From contig NC_079235.1 of NCBI RefSeq assembly GCF_028502605.1, positions 1,488,001 through 1,552,000 on the forward strand: DNA of 64,000 nucleotides, written 5' to 3'. This document shows, in pieces, positions 61,093 through 64,000 of this stretch. The position numbers and the translations under genes are program-made. This DNA is from Trichoderma breve (lineage: Eukaryota > Ascomycota > Sordariomycetes > Hypocreales > Hypocreaceae). How positions within the stretch are numbered: the stretch's first letter is position 1; each line of letters opens with the position of its first letter. Under the pieces are notes generated by a model that worked only from the letters and a program-made list of their open reading frames with translations, made no database searches and was not told the origin of the DNA.

Positions 61093-62396
61093 CTACTGAT
61101 CGGTATCGGCTTCAGAATCCTCATCCTCGTCGATAGAAGCCAGAGTGGTAGCGAGTCCAGTCATGGAAAAGGTTGGCTCGCGGGCGATAGCCTCAGAAGA
61201 AGGCGTTTCAGAAGACGAAGTGGAGGACGACTCGGTAGACCACGAATCGGCACCGGGAGATTCTGAGTGATTTTGGCTAAAAGAAGTTTAATGTTAGTCT
61301 CTGCTTGTCTACAGGTACAACAAAAGACATTGACGGCGGTAATAACAGTGGCGACTTACTTGGTAGCAGATCCAGACACATTGGAAGCAGCGTCCTTGGA
61401 GGCATCATCTTCGCCATTGCTATCAGAGGCCACAAATGACTGGTCCATAATGTCGTCGTTGTCGGACGGCATAGAAGTATCGCGCTGTGCGGCAGAGACA
61501 TGACTCTCAGCCATGCCGTTACAGGGGTGGACGTCGGATGGGGGTCTGCTGAACCAATCTTCATCCGGGCTGGAAATGTCCATCTGGTAGTATGCCGCGA
61601 GCTCGTTAGCCTTGGTATACCAGCACCAGAGCCAGCTGCGCCACATCCAGAATTCTTGGTCGGTAGGGCGAGGGTTGGTAAGAGCCTTGCTGGCAAGCAT
61701 GTAAATAGACCAGAGGATCCAGCGGACATCCTGAGGCATGGTACATCCCAGCTGCTGGCAAGCCCAGAGCCGAGCAGACTTCATGACATTGTCACCAGTA
61801 TGCTCGGCCTCGGCAAGGTGCGCAAACGAGTCCTGAGTCATGCCACGACCACAGAGCAACCAACCAGGCAGTCCGTCGTAGTCGACAAACCTCATGAGGA
61901 ACAAGCCGGGGTGGCGTCGATGAGCCATCAAGTTAGAACCGAGCTCTCGATACGTGGCGTCGTGTCGAGGGACTGCTTCGAGCGCCGAGCCATGCTCTGG
62001 CACGTCGCTGGGAAGCGGGAAGATGGTGGCGAGTCGGACGGACGGGCCACGAGCATCCCCTTGGACAACACCACCCGTCATCAGTCGCAGGAAGTCGGGA
62101 GGGACGCTGTAGAACGAGAAATGATAGTCATTTTCTCGGACCCAGGTCACCTGGGGGACGTGGCTGTAGTATGCAGGGGCACACTCGCCACAGCATGGCT
62201 GGTCAACTCGGGAGGTGGTAGCCATGCAGTGATAGACACGATGAACCGCGCAGAAATGGTAGTTGTAACCCGGAGAAGTCATCTCCCAGTGATGAAGTAT
62301 AGGGTTCTTCGACTGGGAGTCTTCTTCGGCAACATTGTAGCAACGGTAGATGCAATCCCGCATATAGCCAAGGCGGTAGCTAGCGCTGAGATCCAT
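61093..62396 (-). CDS. Cys/Trp-rich protein of unknown function
   Basis: Two exons, 62396-61360 and 61276-61093, with an 83-nt intron (GTAAGT, ACTAAC branch, CTTTTAG, phase 2), give 406 residues. The start is MDLSASYRLGYMRDC. The first ~260 residues look folded and unusual in composition: HFCAVHRVYHCM, DQPCCGECAPAYYSHVPQ and EFWMWRSWLWCWYTKANEL. Cysteines are spaced so that a metal site is possible (inference). The last ~145 residues are acidic, Ser-rich and disordered, ending DEDEDSEADTDQ. No signal peptide or membrane helix is obvious. I do not recognise the family. Composition and clean splicing say it is a real gene. Confidence 0.78.
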
Positions 62397-64000
62397 CTTG
62401 AGAGCAAGATGCTAAGGCTGTTCCAAAGTCTAGAGTGTCAGCGAGAGTTCACACTGTAGGCATGATGGCAGAGGCTAGAATTTGAAACAGTAGAGATGCA
62501 GGGAGAAGAAGATAACTTGCTCACGAAGGGGGGTTGTTTGATGCTGATAGATTGATAGGGATCTTCTCGCTGGTATTGAGTGATTGCTAAGTGAGTGATG
62601 GTAGTGATGATGCTTGAGAGAGAGCGTTGTTGATCGAACAAGACTCGGTTGAAGGTGGGTGAAGATGGAAGGAAGAAGAGGAAAGAAAGCAAGGGAACGC
62701 GTCAGAAGAAAACAAATACACGGGGCAACGGGGACTGGAAAACCACCAGCTGGCAGATCAGTAACACGGTCAACCTCAACGCGTGCTGGGCACAAATAAA
62801 AACAAGGTACTGGTAGAGACTGGCGGCCAGCTGTCAAAAACGTTTTATATCCAATGAGGAAAATGGACGGACGGACGAGGAGATGCAAAATCAGTAACCA
62901 GCTGGCAAATGATGGCTGTCAGGGGCAACGCGAACACTCGGGGACAACGATAGAAGTAGAGGCGTGTATCTGGCCAAAGATGCGTGGGTGTAAAATATGA
63001 ACGAATGATGATTATAGATGGAAAAAGAGAGCTTGAAATTGTATTAAAGATGGAGAGGATGGAGGTGATATTTATTACTACGGACGAGGAAGGGGGGGCT
63101 TGGTTGCGCTGGACTCTTCCGTGCACGGCACTTTCGTACAAATATCAGAGCATAATCTGCCACCGGCTATTTTCATTTTACGGCAAGAATTCAAATCATT
63201 GCGATATCGTAATTCAATTGGTCTATAGTGCATCTCAGCAACTTTCGTATCCTGTATAGTTGATATAGATGCTGTGTTTGGCCTAATAGGAGAAAAAGCT
63301 TAGAGTGTTCATGGGCATCTACCTACTAGGTGCCTTATCTAAAATCCTCCTCTCACGAATGGCTTCTCTCTCTCCTTTGTATATACCGTGGATTCATCTA
63401 GGTATAATTTACATCTCTGTGTTCTATCAACTGTTCCTACTCGCCATATCAAGTAGTAAGGCATCAACACCTCCAGTAAAACACAATCAGGTAAAGCGCT
63501 GGCCCGAAAAGAACAAGGCCCCTTGTCATTAACAACTCCCAGATGCGGCAAAAGGAATGCGGAAGAAAATACATTATCCAATCATACGCTGCCGTCTAGA
63601 TTGTTTCGGCATATTTGATCTATCTTTTGATGATGCTGATATCCAGGATTTCTCAACAGCCTTTGACCCACCGATCGCTTTCTAGGGCGGTTCACATTTC
63701 CGCGCCGCTTATTTCCCACTTAATACAGATCACGACACAAATCCCGAGGTATCAACTGCGTGCTTATTCTGACGAAACACTAATCACAGATCCCATGATG
63801 CCATATATAAGGATGTAGACAGTTATGTCAGAATCCTGATTAATCAACGGATGAATCCATCCACGGAATTCTCATCCCCACGCCGCCGCTTTTTTTCCAT
63901 GGACCGAACTACGGTAATCTGCCATTCCCGATCCAAGCCGCGGGGCAACAGTAATTCCCCGTTCCAGACAAACTACCATCATAGTTTAGCTAGAGCTCAC
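62397..64000. other. Intergenic to window end
   Basis: Upstream region of the Cys/Trp-rich gene. ORFs near 62440-62890 (minus) are probably leader. From 63100 on the sequence is A/T-rich with no recognisable gene; a gene starting beyond the right edge could have its promoter here. Confidence 0.5.

Overview
The window looks like nuclear DNA of a filamentous ascomycete, most likely a Hypocrealean Sordariomycete such as Trichoderma (organism inferred from gene style; no rRNA or marker gene is present). Introns are mostly 50-140 nt with GTRAGT-type donors and CTAAC/CTGAC branch sites. Leaders are pyrimidine-rich, intergenic spacers are long, and the conserved proteins have fungal forms. I found no tRNA, rRNA, CRISPR array, intact transposon or bacterial-style operon.

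Layout. 0-3.7 kb: the 3' end of a signal peptide peptidase gene (+), a 4'-phosphopantetheinyl transferase (-) and a dienelactone hydrolase (-). 3.7-22.4 kb: an 18-kb region with almost no coding sequence. It holds a spliced-looking leader with short uORFs near 5.7-6.1 kb and many GTAC-type palindromic words at 10.5-17 kb. The only convincing gene there encodes a 72-residue cysteine-rich protein (9.2-9.5 kb, -). 22.4-25.4 kb: a phosphoinositide phospholipase C (-) with a 714-nt intron. 28-28.6 kb: a mini-cupin (+). 31.4-33.9 kb: an 821-residue serine-rich, probably myristoylated protein (+).

34.6-38.1 kb: an eight-exon secreted GH35 beta-galactosidase (-). 41.4-42.3 kb: a Mid2/Skg6-like cell-surface sensor (+). 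45.6-52.5 kb: a coiled-coil protein of more than 2,280 residues (+). 53.6-55.8 kb: SRP receptor alpha subunit (-). 56.8-58.0 kb: Yif1 (+). 58.9-59.8 kb: an Mpv17/PMP22-type membrane protein (+). 61.1-62.4 kb: a Cys/Trp-rich protein of unknown function (-). Exon boundaries were worked out by hand from reading-frame continuity, splice signals and family motifs, so they are predictions.

The genes do not form one pathway. Several belong to the secretory system (signal peptide peptidase, SRP receptor, Yif1, secreted galactosidase, wall sensor), and PPTase serves secondary and lysine metabolism. This looks like an ordinary chromosome arm rather than a biosynthetic cluster. The most unusual item is the small cysteine-rich gene isolated in the gene-poor region. 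Its mRNA appears to carry an intron 18 nt after the stop codon, and the reading frame stays open for another 117 codons beyond that stop.
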